A stretch of DNA of 64,000 bases from Bin55 sp963664665 (GTDB lineage Bacteria > Pseudomonadota > Gammaproteobacteria > Pseudomonadales > Azotimanducaceae). The translations under genes and the position numbers were made by a program. The stretch is taken from NCBI GenBank assembly GCA_963664665.2, contig CAXXMH010000004.1:1461630-1525629 (forward strand). The letters are read 5' to 3'. The notes under the pieces are model-generated. The model was not told the origin of the DNA, searched no databases, and was given only the letters and a program-made list of their open reading frames with translations. Of this stretch, positions 53,396 through 60,778 are shown in pieces. The stretch's first letter is position 1. Every line of letters starts with the position of its first letter.

Positions 53396-53729
53396 ATGGA
53401 AAGCGAATCCCGCCGAGTAGTCCTCCGCAGAGACGCGGTGTACAAGAAACTCCGCGAAATGCAACCTGAGTTGGAAACACAAGGCATATCGTCACTAGGT
53501 TTGTTCGGCTCAGTAGTTCGCGACGAGGCGACTGGAAAGAGTGACGTAGATCTGGCTATCACGACCAGACCCGAGTGGGTATGTTCGCCCTCGCTGGGGT
53601 GTATCTGTATGCGGAGGAGCAGTTGGGGCGGAGGTTGATTTAGTCCATGTCAAGAACATGAACCACATTCGGCGCGAATCCGCTGAAGAAGATCTCATTC
53701 CGATTTTTGCTCAACGCACCAAGGACTAA
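53396..53729 (+). pseudogene. Frameshifted MNT-type nucleotidyltransferase (MntA-like antitoxin)
   Basis: From ATG 53396 the frame gives the minimal nucleotidyltransferase motif SLGLFGSVVRDEATGKSDVD with GSxxR and DxD. At about 53578 the frame shifts, continuing as FALAGVYLYAEEQLGRR; a second shift near 53631 restores VDLVHVKNMNHIRRESAEED and a stop at 53727. Together these pieces make a standard MNT protein of about 110 residues. No HepT-like partner is seen. The breaks could be sequencing errors, but the decayed surroundings favour a real pseudogene. Confidence 0.75.
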
Positions 53730-53733
53730 GAAG
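53715..53733. repeat. Second copy of 19-bp direct repeat
   Basis: This copy covers the last codons and stop of the MNT pseudogene. It matches 53336-53354 except for one A/G difference. The pair brackets the MNT pseudogene. Confidence 0.6.
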
Positions 53734-54236
53734 GCTGTAAAGAAGATTGGAAAAAGACAAAATGAAAAGCTGTCCCGTCCCCGAACAAAACCACAGTTAC
53801 GGTAGATTGACCTAGCAAGCCTTCCGGATCGCCTCAGTGGTTGGGATACGTACGGTACTTTTTGGTTATGCGAACACCTATCTTCACACCTACGTATTGA
53901 TGGGTGCAGGATGTGGTGTTGCTGTTGATGATAGCGGAGGTTCTCGTTGCACATGCTGCCGCCGGTTATACCGTCTACGGGTGTGTCGGTCGCGAAGGCC
54001 GACGAGCTATGGCGCAATGTCGCCGAACATAAACTGGACCCGGTTCGCACCCCGGACTGTATCCGAGACGACCGGGCTCACGCCCGGCCAATCTCGTGGA
54101 CGCGCAACAAAATGCACTGCCAGCCGTGAACGGATGGCGAGTCACGTCCGTTGAACCCACCGTCACACTGTACCTCATGACAACGGGAGAAAGTATGTTA
54201 ACCGACGAATTTCAACCCGAGCGGAGGTTCCAGCGA
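53730..54236. other. Degraded stretch between MNT and brnT remnants
   Basis: I see no supported gene here. It contains the right 53-bp repeat copy. A plus-strand frame at 53947-54129 (MHMLPPVIPSTGVSVAKADE, ending KMHCQP) is open but has no recognisable domain. The GC content rises toward the right, in keeping with inserted foreign sequence. Confidence 0.45.
53804..53856. repeat. Right copy of 53-bp imperfect direct repeat
   Basis: AGATTGACCTAGCAAGCC to GGGATACGTACGGT, same orientation as 51766-51818 and about 90 percent identical by eye. Together the two copies enclose the Xre/RES pair and the MNT pseudogene. Confidence 0.85.
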
Positions 54237-54390
54237 TGTCCAGCGACACGAAAACGGACCAGGTCCAAGACGTATATTAAAGCCATTGGCACGACGAAAA
54301 AGTTCCAAGGAGGATTTTTCGCCGCGGTCGTCATGGCACTCGATCATGTCGGCAATGTCGGAGTTGCCATGCGCGAAGATGTATTCGACT
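54237..54390. mobile_element. Relic of an IS21-type end
   Basis: TGTCCAGCGACACGAAAACG at 54237 resembles the terminal repeat of the IS21-family element at 54652 (TGTCACGCGACACCGAAACT). From 54273 to about 54370 the sequence parallels the element's internal 54714-54815 (ATTGGCACGRCGAAAAAG and GGATTTTTCGCCGCGGTCG, then CTCGATCATGTCGGC). The hairpin present in the intact element is lost here. I read it as a leftover from an earlier copy. Confidence 0.6.
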
Positions 54391-54423
54391 GCGGGAATTG
54401 CACTCGATATTCTTACAAATTGT

Positions 54424-54651
54424 GTGTACGCCGACACGCGCTTCGAGTGGGACGATGCCAAGGAGCGAGGCAACGTCACCAAGCAGGGAATCGACTTCGC
54501 CACCGCGCAGCGCGTCTTCGAGGGGCCGGTGTTCACCCGGCGCGACTCGCGCCGCGACTACGACGAAGTGCGTCATGTTAGTGTGGGATGAGTCGGCCCT
54601 GCGGTGATCGTGGTAGCACACCCCATGCGGGGGGAACCGGCGGTGGCTAAT
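54424..54651 (+). pseudogene. brnT: BrnT toxin gene, 5' part, broken
   Basis: From GTG 54424 the frame reads RFEWDDAKERGNVTKQGIDF and VFEGPVFTRRDSRRDYDEVR, the BrnT ribonuclease toxin fold (RelE-like). An in-frame TGA follows HVSVG at about 54589, after which the expected VIVVAHPMRGE continues. A run of six G at 54628-54633 marks a frame change. The gene is then cut at 54651 by the IS21-family element. BrnT normally has about 90 residues. The reading of a three-way-damaged toxin gene is an inference from joining the parts. Confidence 0.75.
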
Positions 54652-54735
54652 TGTCACGCGACACCGAAACTGCCGGGCAAACGACACTGAAACTGCCGAG
54701 CTTAATGAGGGTATATTAAGGTCATTGGCACGGCG

Positions 54736-54770
54736 AAAAAGCCCCGAGGGCGTAGCCCGAGGGGATTTTT
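54736..54770. terminator. Bidirectional intrinsic terminator inside the second IS21-family element
   Basis: AAAAAG, then CCCCGAGGGC-GTA-GCCCGAGGGG, then ATTTTT. The stem pairs with a two-base internal mismatch. A T-run follows on both strands, so it can stop istB transcription leftwards and outside transcription coming in from the left. Confidence 0.65.
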
Positions 54771-54794
54771 CGCCGCGGTCGGCATGGCGCTCGA

Positions 54795-55604
54795 TCATGT
54801 CGGCGACGTCGAGGTTGGCGCAGGATTGCGGCTGCTGACCATCCCGGCGCGGCGTTTCGTGCGCAACCGGTAACTGTCGCCCTGGATCGTGATTACCTGG
54901 CTGTGGTGCAAAAGCCGGTCGAGGATCGCGGTCGCCACGACGTCATCGCCCAAGGTCCGTCCCCAGTCGGCGAGCCCTTGATTCGACGTCAGCAGAATGC
55001 TGCCGCGTTCGTAACGCGCCGCCACCAGCTGGAACAGCAGATGGGCGGTCTGCGGCGGCACCGGGAGGTAGCCAAATTCGTCAATTACCAGCAATTTTGG
55101 CTTGACGTAGCGTTTCAGGCAGGCGTCCCAGGTGGCGGTGTCATGCGCCTGTTGCAATTGCACCATCAAGCTCGCCGCGGCGACGAACAGGACGCTGTGG
55201 TCGGCAGCGGCGGCGGCCCGCCCCAAGCCGATCGCCAAGTGGGTCTTGCCGACCCCCGGCGGGCCGAGCAGCAGCAGGTTCTCGGCATGGGCGATCCAGC
55301 GACCGGCTTCGAGGTCGCGCACCTGATCTGGATTCACGCTCGGTTGCGCCTTGAAATCGAAGTCGGCCATCGTCCGCACCATGGGAAAGTGCGCCTGGGC
55401 GAGATGGCGCGTCAACCGTTGCGCTCGCTTGCCGTCCAGTTCATGGCGACACAGCATGATCAGGAAGTCTCGCAGGTTCAACTCCGCCTCGGCGGCGCTC
55501 GCCAACAGGTTCGGCAACTGGGCACGGATGTAGGGCAGGCGCAAGGCGCGGAGCCATCCTTCGAGTTCGTCGTCGTTGACGAACGGGTTCATCGCGGTCG
55601 TCAT
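54795..55604 (-). CDS. istB: IS21-family helper ATPase IstB (second element)
   Basis: The 269-residue AAA+ ATPase has an N-terminal helical domain, Walker A LLGPPGVGKTHLAIGLG, Walker B KLLVIDEFGYLPV, and the sensor segment SILLTSNQGLADWG. It ends with the family-typical HHSQVITIQGDSYRLR. Its ATG overlaps the istA stop by 4 bases. It supplies the target-choosing ATPase for the element that split brnT. Confidence 0.95.
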   Translation of the reverse strand: MTTAMNPFVNDDELEGWLRALRLPYIRAQLPNLLASAAEAELNLRDFLIMLCRHELDGKRAQRLTRHLAQAHFPMVRTMADFDFKAQPSVNPDQVRDLEAGRWIAHAENLLLLGPPGVGKTHLAIGLGRAAAAADHSVLFVAAASLMVQLQQAHDTATWDACLKRYVKPKLLVIDEFGYLPVPPQTAHLLFQLVAARYERGSILLTSNQGLADWGRTLGDDVVATAILDRLLHHSQVITIQGDSYRLRTKRRAGMVSSRNPAPTSTSPT

Positions 55605-56899
55605 GACGTCGCCTCCACAGGCGCCCAGACCTGGCTCGCTGCGTGGGTCGCATACGTCTTCAACGGGCGGATCACGCTTGAGTCCTGCGGTTCCGCGACG
55701 GTCGGCGGGGTTGAGATGGCGACATGCGCCTTCTCAACCCGACGTTGATGGCGACCTTCGCACCGCGCATGTTCAGCGATCAACCGGGCGTGGGCGTAGA
55801 TGCGAATCGTCGTCGCGGTCGGCGCCACCTGCACCCGGGTCCCGATATGCGCCCACGGCACTGAATAGCGGTTGGTGTCCAGTTCGATCATCGCGTCCGC
55901 GTTGACCGTGCGTTCGAGTTCTCGAGGCGCCCCGAACGGCGGCTTGCCGATGACGTTCGTCAGGCGCCCGCCTTCGGCTTCGAACCGTTTCATCGGCGTG
56001 TCGTCGTCCGCGTCTAACGACCGGTGATCGGCGACTGTCGCCAGCCACGTCGCCAGATGGCGATCCAATTCGCCCCAACTCGCGAACGTCCGACCCGCCA
56101 AGGCATTCCTCTTGACGTAGCCGACGCTGCGTTCGACCTTGCCTTTGGTCCGTGCCCGGTACGGCCGACAGGCGCGCGGCTTGAAATCCCAGTAGCGGGC
56201 AAACGCCTGCAGCCGCGCGTTGAAGGTCGGCGCCTTGTCGCCCTGTCGCGGCGTGGTCACCAGCGCTTTCGCGTTGTCCATCAGGACCGTCGCCGGCACC
56301 CCGCCAAAGTGGGCGAACGCCGCTTCCGTGCCGTCCAGCCACGCGCCCTGCGTCTCTTCCGCATACGCCTTGGCAAAGATCCGGCGCGAATAACCCAGCG
56401 TCGCCACGAACAGATGGACCGCTTGCGCGCGACCTTCGATCGTCACGGTCTTGACCCCGAAATCGATCTGCAACTGCTCGCCCGGCTTGGTCTCGAAGCG
56501 CGGGGTCAACAACCGCGCCGCCCGCAACCGTTGCCGATGAGGCTGCAACGCCCGTTGCACCGTCCGCAACGAAACGTCAACCCCCAACTCAGCCGTGAGT
56601 TCCTGATGCACGACGTCGGCGTTGCCGTCGTGGCGCAGAAATCGCGCCAGCAGAAAATCTTCATGGGCGTCCAAGACGCCCGGCGGCTGGGCGCGCGGCG
56701 CCGCCACAAAATCGTTCCTGAGATAGCGCAACACCGTATGGTGACTGCACCCCAACATGCCTGCAATCTTCGTCGCCGAATGCCCCTTGGCATGCAACGT
56801 CTTCATCGTCAAGACTTCATCATGCACTTTCATCGTTCGCGAATCCTCCGTGAGCGGCGCCATCGCAACGATGGTAGCGGATTCTTGGTCCGTCGTCAT
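55601..56899 (-). CDS. istA: IS21-family transposase IstA (second element)
   Basis: ATG 56899 is taken as the start; the TTG one codon upstream is less likely. The product (432 residues) has a helix-turn-helix (GHSATKIAGMLGCSHHTVLR), then a DDE core with the first Asp in EQLQIDFGVKTV, the second in ATVLMDNAKALV and the Glu in RTKGKVERSVGYVK. The C-terminal part MIELDTNRYSVPWAHIGTRV is the usual beta-rich domain. All catalytic residues seem intact, so the element may be mobile. Confidence 0.95.
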   Translation of the reverse strand: MTTDQESATIVAMAPLTEDSRTMKVHDEVLTMKTLHAKGHSATKIAGMLGCSHHTVLRYLRNDFVAAPRAQPPGVLDAHEDFLLARFLRHDGNADVVHQELTAELGVDVSLRTVQRALQPHRQRLRAARLLTPRFETKPGEQLQIDFGVKTVTIEGRAQAVHLFVATLGYSRRIFAKAYAEETQGAWLDGTEAAFAHFGGVPATVLMDNAKALVTTPRQGDKAPTFNARLQAFARYWDFKPRACRPYRARTKGKVERSVGYVKRNALAGRTFASWGELDRHLATWLATVADHRSLDADDDTPMKRFEAEGGRLTNVIGKPPFGAPRELERTVNADAMIELDTNRYSVPWAHIGTRVQVAPTATTIRIYAHARLIAEHARCEGRHQRRVEKAHVAISTPPTVAEPQDSSVIRPLKTYATHAASQVWAPVEATS

Positions 56900-56984
56900 C
56901 AACTAACTCCCTGGTCGTAGCACAAGCCGATGCGACCACCTTCGGTCGCACCGTCGATCCCGGCAGTTTCGATGTCGTCTAACA

Positions 56985-57035
56985 CTAATTTCGGCGCGAC
57001 CGGCATCTCGCAGGAAAAAGGAGGTCATACCATGA
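56985..57035 (+). pseudogene. brnT: BrnT toxin gene, 3' part beyond IS21 insertion
   Basis: Starting in the right copy of the target duplication, the frame reads LISARPASRRKKEVIP and then a stop TGA at 57033-57035. This is the characteristic C-terminus of BrnT (ISARxASRxE). The stop overlaps the brnA ATG as ATGA, the normal brnT-brnA arrangement. It confirms that the insertion split a former brnTA operon. Confidence 0.75.
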
Positions 57036-57292
57036 GTGGACACAGGAAGGCACTGGGGCCAGCTGACGTCGCGGATGTGGAGGATGCTGCGATCGACTAC
57101 GGCGACATCCCCGAGCTGGACGAGACGTTTTGGTGCGAGGCCGAACTGGTCAAGCCGGACCGGACCGAGCAGATCACGCTGCGCGTGAAGCGTTCGGTGC
57201 TCGATCACTTCCGCGCACCAGGACGGGGGTATCAGACGCGCATCAACCGCGTGTTGGAGAGCTACGTTCGGGCGCGACGTGGAGCGGAATAA
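57032..57292 (+). CDS. brnA: BrnA antitoxin
   Basis: ATG 57032 has an excellent site, AAAAAGGAGG, seven bases upstream. The 86-residue protein has the BrnA pattern: AAIDYGDIPELDETFWCEAE, QITLRVKRSVLDHFRAPGRG and YQTRINRVLESYVRAR, a ribbon-helix-helix DNA-binding part. BrnA neutralises BrnT and represses the operon. The toxin is destroyed here, so this is an orphan antitoxin; its natural promoter upstream of brnT is now separated from it by a 2.3-kb insertion. Confidence 0.9.
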   Translation: MSGHRKALGPADVADVEDAAIDYGDIPELDETFWCEAELVKPDRTEQITLRVKRSVLDHFRAPGRGYQTRINRVLESYVRARRGAE

Positions 57293-57661
57293 CGTTTCGA
57301 CGACTTGTGCGGGAACTTTTACCACCGCCAAGATCGGAAGGCTTCTGGAAACGTACGCGTACCGATGGCGACGCCAGCTCAAGGCGTTCGAGTACCTTCA
57401 AAACGGCGAGGTGGTCTGTCTTGCCTACCGCGTGACCTAACGACGCATCAGTCGAGATCCGGGCACGGCTAACGCACGTCAACACCACGTCAGACGACAC
57501 CTTCAGGTCAACCAATCTTTGCGAGCGTTCCAATGCCGTCGTCTTGCTAGACTACACGACTCGTTTCTATATATGTCACACGCAACTAACGTGCTTAATT
57601 CCCGCGTCAGTACGTTTAGGCGAATTTGATTTTCGGAGTTTCAGACACTAGGACCCACACC
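57293..57661. other. Intergenic stretch after brnA
   Basis: No gene is supported. A minus-strand frame at 57243-57533 is open but overlaps brnA and has no recognisable content. The base composition falls back to that of the host genes near 57540, which I take as the end of the accessory region. Confidence 0.45.
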
Positions 57662-58453
57662 ATGCCACAACAACAATACGAAGACATCGATGTTGATGTT
57701 GCTGACGACGTTTGCACGATTACGCTGAATCGACCACATCGGTTAAACGCGTGGACGGGCAGGATGTCAGCCGAACTGTACGATGCGATCGATGACGCAA
57801 ATACGAATCCCAACGTTGGAGCAATTGTCTTGACCGGTGCGGGTAGGGGTTTTTGTGCTGGTGCAGACATTAAAGATAGTTTCAAAGCGCGTCTCGATGA
57901 CTCGTCGGAGCGAGTTGGCATGCGTGGAGATTGGATCGAGCTAGTTCGTTCGTCTAAGCCATTGATCGCTGCCGTGAACGGCGCATGTGTCGGAGTCGGC
58001 GCGACCATGATCCTACCGATGGACGTCATAGTCGCTTCTGATCAGGCGAGATTTGGCATGGCTTTTGTCAAGATGGGGGTCACGCCAGAACTCGGGAGCT
58101 CGCACTTTCTCGTTGCGCGCATTGGATTCGGTCGCGCGAGTGAGATGTGTCTGACGGGTAGGTTGTATTCGGGCGAGGAAGCGCTCAATTTGGGTTTAGC
58201 GGATCGACTGGTTCCTCATGACGAGTTAATCCCGGAAGCAATCAAACTGGCACAGGAGATTGCCAGTAATCCGTCGCCACATTTAAGGTGGGTCAAGGCA
58301 TTGCTGACTGTGAACGGGTTCGAAACGGATATCAAGGCAGTTCAGAAACTTGAGGGTGAAGTGTTGGCCAAGGCATATCAGTCACAGGAGCACCGTGAGG
58401 CGGTTGATGCGTTTGTCGAGAAACGTGCGCCAGACTTTAAGTCACTACGTTAG
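57662..58453 (+). CDS. Enoyl-CoA hydratase/isomerase family protein
   Basis: ATG 57662 (MPQQQYEDIDVDVADD) is preferred to an in-frame start 36 bases upstream. The 263-residue crotonase-fold protein has the oxyanion segments GAGRGFCAGADIKD and VNGACVGVGATMILPMD. The two hydratase glutamates are not in place (GVGATMIL and FGMAFVKMG), but a Glu in VTPELGSSHFL corresponds to the isomerase-type position. It may therefore be a delta3-delta2-enoyl-CoA isomerase or another crotonase-family enzyme rather than a hydratase. Confidence 0.85.
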   Translation: MPQQQYEDIDVDVADDVCTITLNRPHRLNAWTGRMSAELYDAIDDANTNPNVGAIVLTGAGRGFCAGADIKDSFKARLDDSSERVGMRGDWIELVRSSKPLIAAVNGACVGVGATMILPMDVIVASDQARFGMAFVKMGVTPELGSSHFLVARIGFGRASEMCLTGRLYSGEEALNLGLADRLVPHDELIPEAIKLAQEIASNPSPHLRWVKALLTVNGFETDIKAVQKLEGEVLAKAYQSQEHREAVDAFVEKRAPDFKSLR

Positions 58454-58557
58454 ATTTCCTCAATGTTTGTTGAGGGCGACGCTGATCCAATCAGAGGAAT
58501 CAATGCTCGCGTTTGCGGCGTAGTCGATAACGTTGGAGTCACGCAACGGTTTTACGT

Positions 58558-60435
58558 TCAAATTCTTGGCAGCGGATAACCGAGTTGTCGAACTGCCTTG
58601 CGAAACGCAGCTTCTTTATTACTCTGAACGACTAGGTGCGTCTTGCCGCTCCGCGAGCAGAGTTTGGCTGTGATTCTGTCGGTCGCGAGGTTATTGGCGA
58701 TTTCTTCCTCAACGCACTCGATCAACACTGCGGTACCTATTCGCGTTAGTGCGTGCCCCGCCCGTTCCATGCTTCGCAAGAATCCTTCGACGGTCTCAGG
58801 CAGAGGTTGATCGTCCCGCACAGTCAAGAATGCCCGCAAGGAATCGATATCTTGCCCATTTTCGATCGCGGACAGTGTTTTGTCGCGCGCTAAGCGCCAT
58901 GTGTTTTCCGCTTCGCGTGTCGCAAATGTCTCGATCAACAGAAGTTCGTCTGCTTGTGGCGATACCTCCGCGTGTAGACGTAGGTCGGGGTAGATTGCCA
59001 ACCCGGTCTGATTAGCTACGGATGTGGGTTCGTAACTCGATTCGAACCCAAGACAGAACGCGCCGAGCGAATTCAGACGAATGTACTGAAGACCGTCGTA
59101 TCGACTTAAGAAATACAGATCGTCCGTCCCCCACTGACTTGATTGCATTCTTGCGTTCTTTGGATGCGTGTACGCGATGTCAATCAGCCCTAACGTCGCG
59201 ACGTACTCAAAGAGTAGACAGAGCATGTACCGAACTTGAAGGACATCCCATCCTCCACAGCCGTCATATCCGAGACTGCCATGCTCTGGATCCGCGATGT
59301 AGAGATGCCAAGCATTGCGCGTTACTTCAAATGTGTGGTTATTAGCAATCATGAAATTTGAAAAGTCGTCAAAACGCACCCAACGACCGATTGGACAGCG
59401 AGATAACGCATCTACGACGACTTGGCGACGACTAGAAGCTGCCGTCATTGTGCGACGGCCCTTGCCGCGTTGTTGGCCTTTTATTACATTGATGCGTCTG
59501 AACTCATCATGTTCCGTCTGCTTGATCCATTGCTTCCATAATTTCTGCAAGGTTTCAGCAGCGGGCGAGCCAAGCGCAGCGAGACCACTTTTTGTCAACG
59601 TTAGTTTCGATCCCCGTCGCTCGGCTAGTTTCGCGCTTTGCAGAAGCAATGGCCACGCGAATGCTCTGATGGGTCCAATCGTTTTTCCTTCATCGTTCTT
59701 CGATTCATCGTGGTCATAGAAGTCGCCGCCGGATAATGACTCGGCGATGCGTCGCACGGATGTTTTAGACGGGTGTCCAGTTTGCGCGCCGACGGAGACT
59801 TTGCCGAGATCGACTAATCGCAAGACTGAACTAAGATCTTGTATGGCAGCGTACTCCATGGTGCGCGGTCTCAGTTCTACCTCAACAAAACTCTTTTCTT
59901 CATCTTGCCAGTAGAAACGTTTCAGCGGACGTTCAACGCTCTCGGGTAACTCTTCGGTGGACGAAAGTTGCAGTTTTTGGGGTTGTGGCACGAATTCACG
60001 CATTCGATTCGCGAGGTCTACAGGGACATCGAGCGATCGCCATGCATGCTCATCTTGATAAAGAAATAGTCGAAACGGCAACGAAATGTTCTTGGCACTG
60101 ACATACTCACAACCTGAGGGCGTCTGTCCGTATTTCGCTAAAAATTGATTTCGTTTGTAGCATCCTGATTCACTGTAGAGCGCTTCTTGAATTGCTGATC
60201 GTTGGAGTTTGTCGAGTTTGCCATAGAACTCTCGAAGGGTTGCGTCGTCAAGCCGGTCCGCAATCGCTGCAATCATGTCTGCTTTTCGAGTCGGTACGGG
60301 ATTTGAAATCGCCAGCCACTTCACTATGTGTTTGAGGGTGTCTGCCAAATACCCATCAAGGGCATTCGATAGATTGAATACTGGGAGTTCGTATGAGAAG
60401 TTTGGTGGAAGGTTCTGGTGGTCGGATGATGGCAT
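58558..60435 (-). CDS. Helicase-associated (XPB/Ssl2 N-terminal-like) protein without helicase motor
   Basis: The 625-residue protein has no Walker A or DEAD motif. Its C-terminal third, LAIYPDLRLHAEVSPQADEL then TWRLARDKTLSAIENGQDID and a final TDRITAKLCSRSGKTHLVVQ segment, resembles the XPB/Ssl2 helicase N-terminal domain family (PF13625). The middle contains winged-helix-like parts (GRWVRFDDFSNFMIANNH). Such proteins occur as partners of separate DNA helicases and in some defence islands. No helicase gene is adjacent. It stands alone between a crotonase gene and the oxidase operon. Confidence 0.65.
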   Translation of the reverse strand: MPSSDHQNLPPNFSYELPVFNLSNALDGYLADTLKHIVKWLAISNPVPTRKADMIAAIADRLDDATLREFYGKLDKLQRSAIQEALYSESGCYKRNQFLAKYGQTPSGCEYVSAKNISLPFRLFLYQDEHAWRSLDVPVDLANRMREFVPQPQKLQLSSTEELPESVERPLKRFYWQDEEKSFVEVELRPRTMEYAAIQDLSSVLRLVDLGKVSVGAQTGHPSKTSVRRIAESLSGGDFYDHDESKNDEGKTIGPIRAFAWPLLLQSAKLAERRGSKLTLTKSGLAALGSPAAETLQKLWKQWIKQTEHDEFRRINVIKGQQRGKGRRTMTAASSRRQVVVDALSRCPIGRWVRFDDFSNFMIANNHTFEVTRNAWHLYIADPEHGSLGYDGCGGWDVLQVRYMLCLLFEYVATLGLIDIAYTHPKNARMQSSQWGTDDLYFLSRYDGLQYIRLNSLGAFCLGFESSYEPTSVANQTGLAIYPDLRLHAEVSPQADELLLIETFATREAENTWRLARDKTLSAIENGQDIDSLRAFLTVRDDQPLPETVEGFLRSMERAGHALTRIGTAVLIECVEEEIANNLATDRITAKLCSRSGKTHLVVQSNKEAAFRKAVRQLGYPLPRI

Positions 60436-60778
60436 TGATGTTTAGTTCAGAAATGCGAGTTGGACCTCTTTCGTCGCCAATGCGATGACCCCTGACCGCT
60501 CTGCTTCAGCGAGGGATGACAAGCTTGACCCTAAGAGCGTTTGTTAGCTTACATCATATTCGAGTCAGACGGACTAAATCAGCCGCAATCAAGAGATGCT
60601 GTATGGTTGCCCGCGGCGTGATTAGCGGCAATGATGGAAGGTACGCCGAGAAGCCTCATTTGCTGAGTCATTGCGTAACGCGGCATCAATAAACTTATCT
60701 GGCGATTAGCTGCGTGTTTCGCGGATCAGTGGCTGAACTGTATTGGACTCAAGTACCTCAAGTCTTCAAGAATTTACC
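60436..60778. other. Upstream region of the oxidase operon
   Basis: There is no gene in this 343-base gap between divergent genes. It should hold promoters for both sides. I looked for an FNR/Anr box (TTGAT-N4-ATCAA), often found before cbb3 oxidase genes, and saw no good match. Confidence 0.45.

Larger units (their letters stand above)
54652..56984 (-). mobile_element. Second IS21-family element, inserted in brnT
   Basis: The element is 2,333 bp. The left end starts TGTCACGCGACACCGAAACT and the right end, reverse-complemented, starts TGTTAGACGACATCGAAACT, both continuing to GCCG. A second CGACACTGAAACTGCCG follows the left end. A 5-bp target duplication CTAAT lies at 54647-54651 and 56985-56989. 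The istA and istB genes are open and face left. It is GC-rich and unrelated in sequence to the IS21-family element at 11652, although from the same family. Confidence 0.92.

Noticed and set aside
54903..55748. 281-codon plus-strand frame opposite istB and istA of the second element
   Set aside because: GC-rich coding sequence often leaves the opposite strand open; the minus strand has complete IstB and IstA motifs.
51644..57292. CRISPR-like array
   Set aside because: Repeats are present, but they are two-copy direct repeats kilobases apart or IS ends, without regular spacers. No cas genes are seen.
57243..57533. 96-codon minus-strand frame after brnA
   Set aside because: It overlaps the well-supported brnA gene and has no recognisable domain.
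60436..60778. FNR/Anr box ahead of the cbb3 oxidase operon
   Set aside because: I looked for TTGAT-N4-ATCAA and found only half-site-like matches, too weak to report.
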